Source: an uncultured Clostridia bacterium
GTDB lineage: Bacteria > Bacillota > Clostridia > Oscillospirales > Acutalibacteraceae
Length of the DNA: 6,856 nucleotides
Assembly: GCA_944381295.1 (NCBI GenBank)
Contig: CALWKP010000295.1
Coordinates: 1-6,856 of the forward strand
Direction: 5' to 3'
Below the pieces are notes generated by a model. The model saw only the letters and a program-made list of their open reading frames with translations. It did no database searches and was not told where the DNA came from. Position numbers and translations under genes: made by a program. Below, piece by piece: positions 1 to 6,642 of this stretch (positions are counted from its first letter, which is position 1; each line of letters begins with the position of its first letter).

Positions 1-1835
1 AGTGTGAAGAGAAAAACCCCTGGATCACTCCGGAAAGCTGGCTGATTCCTACTGGTGTGACCTTCCCGGTAGAACTTGGGGAATATTCGGTCAAGGCGGT
101 CATGTACGACATTGCGGTGCCCGGATACAACGGCGGACGCAACGCGCTGCATTTGTTTGATTTAGACACCGTGGACGACAGCATCGTGACAGACGGGATT
201 TCGTTTGACAAATCCGATATTCCGCACAACCTGACGCTGTTCCTGTACCCCGACGACAGCGATAAAGCCGGACGGCTGCTGCGCGTCTACCAGCAATATT
301 TCCTGGTATCGGCGACCGCGCAGCTGATTTTGAAAGAGACCGTCGAGCGCGGCTATGACATTGCCGAACTCGATAAGCATGTCGTGGTGCAAATCAACGA
401 CACCCATCCGTCCATGATTATCCCGGAACTCATCCGCCTGCTCACCGCCCGCGGCATCAGCATGGATGATGCGATCGGCATTGTCTCCCGTACCTGCGCC
501 TATACCAATCATACCATTCTGGCGGAAGCTCTGGAAAAATGGCCGATCGATTATCTGGAGCAGGCTGCCCCGCAGATCGTGCCGATTATCCGCGAGCTTG
601 ACCGCCGTATCCAGAAAACTTATTCCGACGAGCGCGTGCAGATCATTGACGAGAAAGACCGCGTCCATATGGCGCACATGGACATTCATTACGGGTACAG
701 CGTTAACGGCGTGGCCGCTTTGCACACGGAAATCCTGAAAAATTCCGAACTCAAGCCTTTTTACGATATCTATCCGGAAAAATTCAACAACAAGACGAAT
801 GGTATCACCTTCCGCCGCTGGCTGCTTCACTGCAATCATCCGTTGGCAGCCTGTCTGGAAAGCCTGATCGGTCCCGGTTTCCGCAAAGACGCCGCTGAAC
901 TTGAAAAGCTGATGGCTTTTGCCGACGACCCGGCAGTACTCAACCAGCTTCTGGAAATCAAGCAGCAGGCCAAGGATCGTCTGAAAAAGATGTTGGCTGA
1001 CACTCAGGGGATTGTCCTGGACAGCAATTCCATTTTTGATATTCAGGTCAAGCGCCTGCACGAGTACAAACGTCAGCAGATGAACGCGCTTTACGCCATC
1101 TATAAATATCTTGAGATCAAAGCCGGGCACAAGCCTGTACGGCCCATCACGATGATTTTCGGCGCGAAGGCCGCTCCCGCCTATACCATTGCCAAAGACA
1201 TCATTCATCTGATTCTTTGCCTGGGCGAACTGATCCGCAATGACCCGGATGTCCGCGACTGGCTGAACGTCGTGATGGTGGAAAACTACAACGTAACAAA
1301 GGCTGCCTGGCTGATTCCTGCCTGTGACATTTCCGAGCAGATCAGTCTGGCTTCCAAGGAAGCCTCCGGGACCGGAAACATGAAATTCATGCTGAACGGC
1401 GCCGTTACCCTTGGAACCATGGACGGCGCGAATGTCGAAATTGCGGAACTGGTTGGACCGGAAAACATTGCTATTTTCGGGAAATCCTCTGATGAGGTCA
1501 TCCAGCTCTACAAGGACGGATCCTATGACCCTGCCGCAATCATCCGGAACGACCCGGAAATCGCGCGTCTGGTGGATTTCCTGCTCAGCGGCCCGATGCT
1601 CCGCATCGGGGATATGGACTGCCTGTTCCGTTTATACAAAGAACTCGCCACCAAAGACTGGTTCATGACACTTCTCGACGTCAAAGAATATATCCGCGTC
1701 AAAGAGGAGCTGTTCCGCAGCTATGAGGATCGGATGTCCTGGGCACGCAAATCTCTGGTGAACATCGCCAGGGCCGGCTTCTTCTCTTCGGACCGCACCA
1801 TTGCGGAATACAACAACGATATTTGGCATCTGTGA
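1..1835 (+). CDS. glgP: Glycogen/maltodextrin phosphorylase, C-terminal part (5' end outside window)
   Basis: This is a GT35, pyridoxal-phosphate-dependent phosphorylase that releases glucose-1-phosphate from the non-reducing ends of alpha-1,4-glucans in the cytoplasm. The frame is open from the window edge (first full codon at 3), so a GTG at 57 is internal. By comparison with rabbit muscle phosphorylase, roughly the first 190-200 residues are missing. The PLP motif EASGTGNMKF is at 1359-1388, with the Schiff-base lysine at 1383-1385. The phosphate-binding motif KRLHEYKRQ is at 1050-1076; its Arg and second Lys match rabbit Arg569 and Lys574, and the 105-residue gap from that Lys to the PLP lysine nearly equals the 106 in rabbit. 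The conserved block FNNKTNGITFRRWLL lies near 783-827. The protein ends in the usual family style (FSSDRTIAEYNNDIWHL), so the C-terminus is intact. malQ follows after 10 nt. Substrate choice between glycogen and maltodextrin cannot be decided here. Confidence 0.97.
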   Translation, partial: CEEKNPWITPESWLIPTGVTFPVELGEYSVKAVMYDIAVPGYNGGRNALHLFDLDTVDDSIVTDGISFDKSDIPHNLTLFLYPDDSDKAGRLLRVYQQYFLVSATAQLILKETVERGYDIAELDKHVVVQINDTHPSMIIPELIRLLTARGISMDDAIGIVSRTCAYTNHTILAEALEKWPIDYLEQAAPQIVPIIRELDRRIQKTYSDERVQIIDEKDRVHMAHMDIHYGYSVNGVAALHTEILKNSELKPFYDIYPEKFNNKTNGITFRRWLLHCNHPLAACLESLIGPGFRKDAAELEKLMAFADDPAVLNQLLEIKQQAKDRLKKMLADTQGIVLDSNSIFDIQVKRLHEYKRQQMNALYAIYKYLEIKAGHKPVRPITMIFGAKAAPAYTIAKDIIHLILCLGELIRNDPDVRDWLNVVMVENYNVTKAAWLIPACDISEQISLASKEASGTGNMKFMLNGAVTLGTMDGANVEIAELVGPENIAIFGKSSDEVIQLYKDGSYDPAAIIRNDPEIARLVDFLLSGPMLRIGDMDCLFRLYKELATKDWFMTLLDVKEYIRVKEELFRSYEDRMSWARKSLVNIARAGFFSSDRTIAEYNNDIWHL

Positions 1836-1840
1836 GGGGA
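1834..1840 (+). promoter_or_regulatory. Ribosome binding site that sets the malQ start
   Basis: The purine run gagggga overlaps the glgP stop codon (1833-1835) and sits 5 nt before the ATG at 1846. This supports ATG 1846 rather than the in-frame TTG at 1801, which lies inside glgP and would add 15 residues not expected in MalQ. The overlap suggests translational coupling of malQ to glgP. Confidence 0.75.
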
Positions 1841-1845
1841 ATAGC

Positions 1846-3321
1846 ATGAAAGAAACTGGAATCCTTTTAGCAGTATCTTCCCTGCCCTCCGCGTGGGGGG
1901 CAGGCGATTTGGGGGATGCGGCCCTGGAATGGATCGACCTGCTGGAAGCAAACGGTGTTTCCATCTGGCAGATCCTTCCATTGAACCCCACAGGCTATGG
2001 AAACTCCCCCTATCAGCCCTACTCGTCGTTTGCGGGGGATGAACTGTATCTTAGTCTGGAACAATTTTTCCGGGAAGGACTTTTGGAGAACCTTCCGGAG
2101 CCGTTCCAGCAAGACTGCACACGTGTTGCTTATGATCAGGTACGCGCCTGGAAAGAGACCTGGCTGCGCGAAGCATGCAAAAAATTCCAGCCGGACAGCG
2201 GATATCAGGACTTTATCGCTCAGGAATGGGTACGCGATTATGCGGTATTCCGAGCATTTAAGAAAGCTAACGGCGGTGCCTGCTGGACCGAATGGCCGGC
2301 TGCACAGCGCGACTGGCCGCAGAATCCTGTGGAACCGAAAGAATTCCTGGACGAAATCGCCTATCACCTGTTCCTGCAATACCAATTCACGCGCCAGTGG
2401 GAGCGCGTCAAAACATACGCAGCAAAGCACGGCGTGCGCATCATGGGAGACGTTCCGTTCTATGTCGGCCTGGATTCGGTAGATGTATGGGCAGGACGGG
2501 ACAATTTCCTGTTGGATAAAGACGGGAATCCTGCTTTTATCGCGGGAGTACCTCCGGATTATTTCAGCGCAACTGGACAACGTTGGGGAAATCCCATTTA
2601 TGACTGGGAACATTTGGAGAAAAACGGATTTTCGTTCTGGATTGACCGTATCGGCTACAACCAGAAACTATTTGATATCATCCGCATCGATCATTTCCGG
2701 GCATTTGACACATTCTGGAAAATACCTGCAAGCTGCCCTACCGCCGTGGAAGGCGCATGGATTGAGGCTCCCGGATATGAAGTGATCGAAACCCTGCAAA
2801 AAAGCATCCCGAACCTGTGCCTGGCAGCGGAAGATTTGGGCGATCTGCGTCCAGAAGTAACGGTTTTAAAAGACCATTTCCATCTTCCGGGGATGAAGGT
2901 GTTGGAATTCACGATCAATTTTCAGCATGCGAGGGCTTATGATGAAGCTGCCGAGTTGGAACATGTGATCGCATACACAGGCACACACGACAACGCTACT
3001 CTGCTGGAATGGTATCGTTCTCTGCCCGCTGCACACCGCCGCAAGCTGCGCAAATGGCTGAAACGTGAGGGATTCTGCAATGGCAGTGTTCCACGCCGTA
3101 TGATTGAATACACGCTGGCAGATCGCGCTGAGACTGCGATTATTCCGGCATCCGATTTCTTAGAGCTGCCAGCATCCGCGCGGATGAACATGCCGGGAAC
3201 TGTAGGCTCCCCGAACTGGGAATGGCGGCTCACCTCTTTTACGCCGCTGCGTGCCGCGCTGAAACATTACCGTCCACTGATTCAGAATCGCAAAACCAAG
3301 GCGGAAACTTTGCCAGGTTAA
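1846..3321 (+). CDS. malQ: 4-alpha-glucanotransferase (amylomaltase, GH77)
   Basis: This cytoplasmic disproportionating enzyme transfers alpha-1,4-glucan segments between maltodextrins, producing glucose and longer chains that phosphorylase can attack. The product is 491 aa, close to the roughly 500 aa of amylomaltases such as that of Thermus aquaticus. The N-terminus carries the family signature GILLAVSSLPSAWGAGDLG (residues about 5-23), followed by LPLNPTGYGNSPYQPYSSFAG. The block GVPPDYFSATGQRWGNPIYDW is present in the middle. Catalytic residues assigned by motif are the nucleophile Asp282 (RIDHFRAF), acid/base Glu329 (AAEDLG) and transition-state Asp382 (GTHDN). Their spacing (47 and 53) is close to the Thermus enzyme (293/340/395: 47 and 55). 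The residue two after that HD pair is Ala where Asp is frequent (GTHDNDT). ARMNMPGTVGSPNWEWRL near the C-terminus is also typical. It is the second gene of a glgP-malQ pair. The last few codons (KAETLPG) run into the unusual downstream intergenic region. Confidence 0.97.
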   Translation: MKETGILLAVSSLPSAWGAGDLGDAALEWIDLLEANGVSIWQILPLNPTGYGNSPYQPYSSFAGDELYLSLEQFFREGLLENLPEPFQQDCTRVAYDQVRAWKETWLREACKKFQPDSGYQDFIAQEWVRDYAVFRAFKKANGGACWTEWPAAQRDWPQNPVEPKEFLDEIAYHLFLQYQFTRQWERVKTYAAKHGVRIMGDVPFYVGLDSVDVWAGRDNFLLDKDGNPAFIAGVPPDYFSATGQRWGNPIYDWEHLEKNGFSFWIDRIGYNQKLFDIIRIDHFRAFDTFWKIPASCPTAVEGAWIEAPGYEVIETLQKSIPNLCLAAEDLGDLRPEVTVLKDHFHLPGMKVLEFTINFQHARAYDEAAELEHVIAYTGTHDNATLLEWYRSLPAAHRRKLRKWLKREGFCNGSVPRRMIEYTLADRAETAIIPASDFLELPASARMNMPGTVGSPNWEWRLTSFTPLRAALKHYRPLIQNRKTKAETLPG

Positions 3322-3577
3322 GTCTGGACGCAGGCAAGGCGGGGCGTTGACGAAAAATTGCCTTGGTGACTCCCGAGAGTTTCAGCAAACACCCATAGAA
3401 TAGAATCGAAAAGTTGCGGCAATCTAAAACAAGCTGCACCAGCAGGTACAAAACCAGAGCAAAAGCTATTTATGGGAAACTATCCCCGACTTAGCGATTG
3501 CACGGCACGAACGCATTTGCAACAGGCAGATTCTGCACGAGAAAATTGAGATGCAAATAAGAGTATTCTGCAATAAG

Positions 3578-3654
3578 TAGCAGACCCCGACAGGTTTGTC
3601 AACGATAAAATGAACGGCTAACGCCGTCGTTGACAAACTCGCCGGGTTCCGCTG
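3578..3654. repeat. Long imperfect inverted repeat with nested inner hairpin
   Basis: The core arms gtttgtcaacga (3594-3605) and tcgttgacaaac (3627-3638) are perfect 12-nt inverted copies. Outward pairing continues to 3586 and 3646 with two A-C mismatches and one G-U, then less perfectly to 3578 and 3654. Inside the loop is a second stem, acggc (3614-3618) with gccgt (3623-3627) around a TAAC loop; it shares base 3627 with the core arm. There is no T-run after either arm, so this is not a simple terminator. Candidates are a repeat-element end, a structured RNA or a processing site. Confidence 0.8.
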
Positions 3655-3666
3655 ATTCATCAATCA

Positions 3667-3699
3667 GGAGAGCAAAAGCAAAAAATGCTTTTGCTCTCC
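3667..3699. repeat. Perfect 14-bp hairpin with A5 loop
   Basis: Left arm ggagagcaaaagca (3667-3680) and right arm tgcttttgctctcc (3686-3699) are exact inverted copies around a 5-nt loop aaaaa. It begins 13 nt after the larger inverted repeat. No run of T follows the stem on either strand, so it does not fit a standard intrinsic terminator, though it could stabilise a 3' end or be part of a mobile-element end. Part of the left arm is a direct repeat of 3456-3466. Confidence 0.85.
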
Positions 3700-3760
3700 A
3701 AAATAGTATCTAGACGGACCTGAGGCGGGCATGTCTGGGAAGCTTGACCTGCCGGAATAT

Positions 3761-3766
3761 AGGAGG
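3761..3766 (+). promoter_or_regulatory. Consensus ribosome binding site of the glucosidase gene
   Basis: A perfect aggagg lies 7 nt before the ATG at 3774. It fixes the start there and excludes the upstream in-frame TTG at 3744, which would add ten residues and place the Shine-Dalgarno sequence inside the gene. Confidence 0.9.
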
Positions 3767-3773
3767 ACATTTT

Positions 3774-5414
3774 ATGCTTGACAAGACAAAACCTGGCTGG
3801 TGGAAATCCGCCGTGATCTATCAAATTTATCCCAAAAGTTTTCAGGATTCCAACGGCGACGGTATCGGTGATCTGCCTGGCATCACCTCCCGCTTGGATT
3901 ATCTGCAACAGCTCGGTATTGATGCAATCTGGTTATCGCCTATTTTTGCATCCCCGCAGATAGACAACGGCTACGACATTTCCGATTACCAGGCAATCGA
4001 CCCCATGTTCGGCACTATGCATGATATGGAAGTTCTTCTTCGGGAAGCGAACGCCCGCGGAATCAGCATATTGTTGGACTTGGTATTGAATCATTCTTCC
4101 GATCAGCATCGCTGGTTCCTGGAAGCAAAAAAAAGCCGCGAGAATCCTTATCACGATTACTATATCTGGCGGGACGGCACTCCGGATACACCTCCCAATG
4201 AAATGTGTTCGGTATTTGGCGGTACTGCCTGGGAATGGGTTCCAGAGCTTGGCCAATATTATTTTCATCAATTTGCACCGCAGCAACCAGATCTCAATTG
4301 GGATAATCCTGCAGTGCGGGAAGAAATTTACCGCATGATCCGCTGGTGGATGGAAAAAGGCGTTGGGGGATTCCGTCTGGATGTCATCGATCAGATTGCA
4401 AAAGAACCTGATTTTGGCATCACGGTCAATGGGCCACATCTTCACGAATACCTGCGGGAGCTGAACGCTCAGACATTCGGAGGAACTCCTTTGGTAACAG
4501 TGGGAGAAGCCTGGGGGGCGGATGTAGAAAAAGCAAAACTGTTCAGCAATCCGGACGGCAGTGAGCTGTCTATGATTTTCCAATTTAAGCACATGGTCCT
4601 GGACCAACAGCCCGGCAAAGAAAAATGGGATATGATTCCGCTGGATCTTCTGCAGCTTAAAGAAGTCTTGGAGCACTGGCAAGAAGGGTTATACGGCTGT
4701 GGCTGGAACAGTTTGTTCTGGAATAACCACGACCTTCCTCGAATTGTGTCACGTTGGGGTGACGACGGATTCTGGCGGATACGCTCTGCAAAAATGCTTG
4801 CCACCTTACTCCATGGCATGCAGGGAACTCCCTATATTTACCAGGGAGAAGAGATTGGCATGACCAATATTCATCTGGAAATCGGCCAATACCGGGATAT
4901 CGAAACGCTTAATATGTATCGGGAGCGCAAAGCCAAAGGTGTCCCGGAAAAAGAAATTATGGCGTCGATCTATGCCCGTGGCCGGGATAACGCCCGTACC
5001 CCCATGCAATGGGACGCCAGCGAACATGCCGGCTTTACCACTGCTACTCCCTGGATGCCGGTAAACAGCAATTATCCTTCTATAAATGTAGCTGAGTCTT
5101 TGGAAGACCCAGATTCCGTCTTACAATTTTACCGGACATTGATCCGTCTGCGCAAAGAATACACTGTTTTTGCAGAAGGGAAATTTCATCTGTTATTCCG
5201 CGATGACCCCAGATTATTTGTTTACGAAAGGCTTTCCACTACGGAAAATCTGTTGGTTATCTGCAATTTTTCTGCGGAACCTGCCCCCTTCCAGCTTCCG
5301 GAAGATTGGCGCGGCGCGGATCTTCTTATCAGCAATGTAAACCGTTTCCCAGAAAACATGTTACAGCCGTATGAAGCCGCAATTCTGCTGCAAAAAAACA
5401 AGGGGGCCCTTTAA
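3774..5414 (+). CDS. dexB: GH13 alpha-1,6-glucosidase, DexB-like (glucan 1,6-alpha-glucosidase / oligo-1,6-glucosidase)
   Basis: A 546-aa cytoplasmic exo-glucosidase with no signal peptide, predicted to remove glucose from the non-reducing end of alpha-1,6-linked oligosaccharides (isomaltose, panose, isomalto-oligosaccharides). A GH13 (beta/alpha)8 barrel begins at WWKSAVIYQIYPKSFQDSNG; DSNGDGIGD near residues 24-32 matches the calcium-binding loop of related enzymes. Catalytic residues by motif are nucleophile Asp203 (FRLDVID), acid/base Glu245 (VGEAWG) and Asp320 (NNHDLPR). Val204 after the nucleophile is the residue linked to alpha-1,6 preference; alpha-1,4 enzymes usually have Thr or Ala. 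The 42-residue nucleophile-to-acid gap equals Streptococcus mutans DexB (194/236) and is shorter than in Bacillus cereus oligo-1,6-glucosidase (199/255). Trp247 two after the acid/base, ELSMIFQF and NHDLPR (not NHDQPR) are also DexB-like. The C-terminal beta domain is present. A MalL-type role is the main alternative; trehalose-6-phosphate hydrolase is less likely. Confidence 0.92.
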   Translation: MLDKTKPGWWKSAVIYQIYPKSFQDSNGDGIGDLPGITSRLDYLQQLGIDAIWLSPIFASPQIDNGYDISDYQAIDPMFGTMHDMEVLLREANARGISILLDLVLNHSSDQHRWFLEAKKSRENPYHDYYIWRDGTPDTPPNEMCSVFGGTAWEWVPELGQYYFHQFAPQQPDLNWDNPAVREEIYRMIRWWMEKGVGGFRLDVIDQIAKEPDFGITVNGPHLHEYLRELNAQTFGGTPLVTVGEAWGADVEKAKLFSNPDGSELSMIFQFKHMVLDQQPGKEKWDMIPLDLLQLKEVLEHWQEGLYGCGWNSLFWNNHDLPRIVSRWGDDGFWRIRSAKMLATLLHGMQGTPYIYQGEEIGMTNIHLEIGQYRDIETLNMYRERKAKGVPEKEIMASIYARGRDNARTPMQWDASEHAGFTTATPWMPVNSNYPSINVAESLEDPDSVLQFYRTLIRLRKEYTVFAEGKFHLLFRDDPRLFVYERLSTTENLLVICNFSAEPAPFQLPEDWRGADLLISNVNRFPENMLQPYEAAILLQKNKGAL

Positions 5415-5429
5415 ATTTTTTCCTTTTAC

Positions 5430-5450
5430 AGAGAGGTTTTCTTCTCTTTT
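5430..5450 (+). terminator. Weak terminator-like hairpin after the glucosidase gene
   Basis: The arms agagagg (5430-5436) and cttctct (5441-5447) pair over 7 bp, including one G-U, around a TTTT loop, and TTT follows at 5448-5450. The stem is AT/GA-rich and the T-run is short and interrupted, so any termination is probably partial, leaving read-through into the HAD gene possible. Confidence 0.3.
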
Positions 5451-5546
5451 CTGAGAATGTGAAGCGGAGTTCCCCTGCTTTCCAGTAGCTTATAACACAA
5501 AGGATTTGCATGCCATTTGCGACGTGCAAAAGAAAGGCTGAAACTT

Positions 5547-6290
5547 ATGCATTACGAAACCTACATCTTTGACCTGTATGGGACTCTGGTAGACATCCAT
5601 ACAGACGAAACCCTGCCGGAACTTTGGGAAAAATTATCCTTGTTTTTCGGCTATTATGGGGCTTTTTATCAGCCGGAAGAATTACAGACTTCTTTCCAAC
5701 AAGTCGTTGAGTCTATGGAATCCGGTCAAGCGCGCCTGCGTACAGATTCTCATGAAGCTTTCCCGGAAATTCAAATAGAAAATGTTTTTCAACAGCTTTT
5801 TGTTCAGAAAAACATTCAGGCAAGTGAAGAACTTTCCACACATACCGCTCAATTTTTCCGTGTGTTGTCCACGGAATATGTCCGGCTCTACGATGGCGTT
5901 GCACCAATGCTGCAATCCCTCAAAGATGATGGAAAAAGAGTCTATTTACTTTCCAACGCGCAAAGAGTTTTTACCGAATATGAGGTACGTGCTTTGGGAA
6001 TCTTCCCCTATTTCGACGGCATCTTTCTCTCCTCGGATCACGGATGTAAAAAGCCGGATCTTCTGTTCTTCACAAAGCTGCTTGACACATTCCATATTCC
6101 GCGTGAAACAGCTGTCATGATCGGGAATGACGGCATCTGTGACATTCAAGGCGCTAAAAACGCCGGACTTTCCACGATCTACATCCGTTCAAATATTTCT
6201 CCGGAGGAATCTATTCCGGATGCAGATCATGTGCTGTCTTCACCCGATATGGAGGAATTAACAAACATCTTGCTTCATTCTCATTTATAA
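5547..6290 (+). CDS. HAD-superfamily hydrolase, haloacid dehalogenase-like, substrate unknown
   Basis: A 247-aa soluble protein with all four HAD motifs: motif I FDLYGTLVD with nucleophile Asp9; motif II LLSNAQ with Ser136; motif III KKPD with Lys169; motif IV IGNDGICD with Asp195 and Asp199. A helical cap (about residues 17-120) lies between motifs I and II, as in subclass I HAD proteins. Position 11 is Tyr instead of the Asp used as general acid/base by most HAD phosphatases and by beta-phosphoglucomutase, so this is unlikely to be PgmB despite the maltose context. DxYGT occurs in L-2-haloacid dehalogenases and in many uncharacterised Firmicute HAD proteins; dehalogenase activity itself is not implied. 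The start at ATG 5547 places motif I at the very N-terminus, as usual, with a modest agaaagg 9 nt upstream; an in-frame TTG at 5517 is a weaker alternative. It lies 132 nt after the glucosidase gene and may be co-transcribed. Confidence 0.88.
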   Translation: MHYETYIFDLYGTLVDIHTDETLPELWEKLSLFFGYYGAFYQPEELQTSFQQVVESMESGQARLRTDSHEAFPEIQIENVFQQLFVQKNIQASEELSTHTAQFFRVLSTEYVRLYDGVAPMLQSLKDDGKRVYLLSNAQRVFTEYEVRALGIFPYFDGIFLSSDHGCKKPDLLFFTKLLDTFHIPRETAVMIGNDGICDIQGAKNAGLSTIYIRSNISPEESIPDADHVLSSPDMEELTNILLHSHL

Positions 6291-6439
6291 TATAGAATTT
6301 TGTTGCATGAATAACTTTTCTGTTTTTTCTGTTTTTTCCTCTTTTTTACGTTTTTTGCAGTTCATAAACTCTGCTCTTTTTAAGAAACCTGTCTCCTATT
6401 TTTACCAATAATAATACAGCTCCTTATTTTAGATAAAAA

Positions 6440-6458
6440 CAAATATTTTCAATATTTG
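6440..6458. repeat. Small inverted repeat just before the terminator
   Basis: The arms caaatatt (6440-6447) and aatatttg (6451-6458) are perfect copies around ttc. The stem is AT-rich and weak and lies 3 nt before the main terminator stem, so the two would form tandem hairpins at the transcript end. Confidence 0.6.
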
Positions 6459-6461
6459 CTT

Positions 6462-6502
6462 GCTTCCTTGATCTCAAGTTTGAGATCAAGGAAGCTTTTT
6501 TT
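6462..6502 (+). terminator. Strong rho-independent terminator
   Basis: The arms gcttccttgatctcaa (6462-6477) and ttgagatcaaggaagc (6480-6495) are perfect 16-nt inverted copies around gt; in practice the innermost pairs would open to make a usable loop. Seven T residues follow (6496-6502). The T-run is on the + strand only, so it ends transcription coming from the HAD gene, 171 nt downstream of its stop codon, and insulates the next gene. Confidence 0.93.
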
Positions 6503-6642
6503 ATGTTTGAAAATGATGTTTCATAAACACTCTCCCAAGATGTCTTTTTGTCCCTTTTCCTGAGTGAAAATCTTCTTTTATTTTTGTTAACGCTCGTTTT
6601 TTTACTTTTTTATTTTTTATATAAACGCAACTAAAGCATATT

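Larger units (their letters stand above)
3322..3773 (+). other. Gene-free, hairpin-rich interval between malQ and the glucosidase
   Basis: About 450 nt without a convincing coding region. Short open frames exist on the - strand (3466-3663, 65 codons; 3239-3451, 70 codons, overlapping malQ), but neither has a recognisable domain, and the first runs through the long hairpin. No canonical terminator follows malQ: no GC stem followed by a T-run is visible after 3321. The interval holds two inverted repeats, listed separately, and an 11-nt direct repeat (agagcaaaagc) at 3456-3466 and 3669-3679. I see no clear sigma-A promoter for the glucosidase; a TTGACC at 3744 is too close to the start codon to work as a -35. 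The interval may be a degenerate mobile or repetitive element, or may contain an untranslated RNA. Confidence 0.5.

Noticed and set aside
162..1208. 348-codon open frame on the - strand, antisense to glgP
   Set aside because: The + strand encodes unmistakable glycogen phosphorylase with conserved motifs throughout. The antisense translation shows no domain I recognise and is explained by codon bias in the overlying gene.
1867..2613. 248-codon - strand open frame antisense to malQ
   Set aside because: It overlaps conserved MalQ sequence, and the translation has no recognisable motif.
3466..3663. 65-codon - strand open frame in the malQ-glucosidase gap
   Set aside because: It runs through the long inverted repeat, has no recognisable domain and no clear ribosome binding site. 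It could be a remnant of a repeat element but is not supported as a gene.
3744..3749. TTGACC as a -35 element for the glucosidase gene
   Set aside because: With normal spacing the -10 would fall on the start region at about 3767-3772, which reads acattt to ttttat and overlaps the start codon; transcription would begin inside the gene.
3322..3773. CRISPR array or tRNA gene in the hairpin-rich gap
   Set aside because: There are no regularly spaced direct repeats with unique spacers and no cloverleaf pattern; the repeats present are single inverted pairs and one short direct repeat.
3933..4682. 249-codon - strand open frame antisense to the glucosidase gene
   Set aside because: It overlaps the catalytic core of the GH13 enzyme; no family features or supporting ribosome binding site.
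5505..5530. tttgca...tgcaaa inverted repeat before the HAD gene, a possible operator
   Set aside because: The arms are only 6 bp with a 14-nt spacer and no convincing promoter nearby; chance occurrence is likely.
6508..6523. TGAAA-6 nt-TTTCA inverted repeat just after the terminator
   Set aside because: It recalls variable-spacing cre-like sites, but the arms are five bases, the DNA is AT-rich and it is about 170 nt upstream of the predicted transcription start.
6584..6598. Sequence ttgttaacgctcgtt resembling a CcpA catabolite-response element
   Set aside because: It misses at least two conserved positions of the cre consensus and lacks the right-half CA, so it is not called; a chance match is likely.
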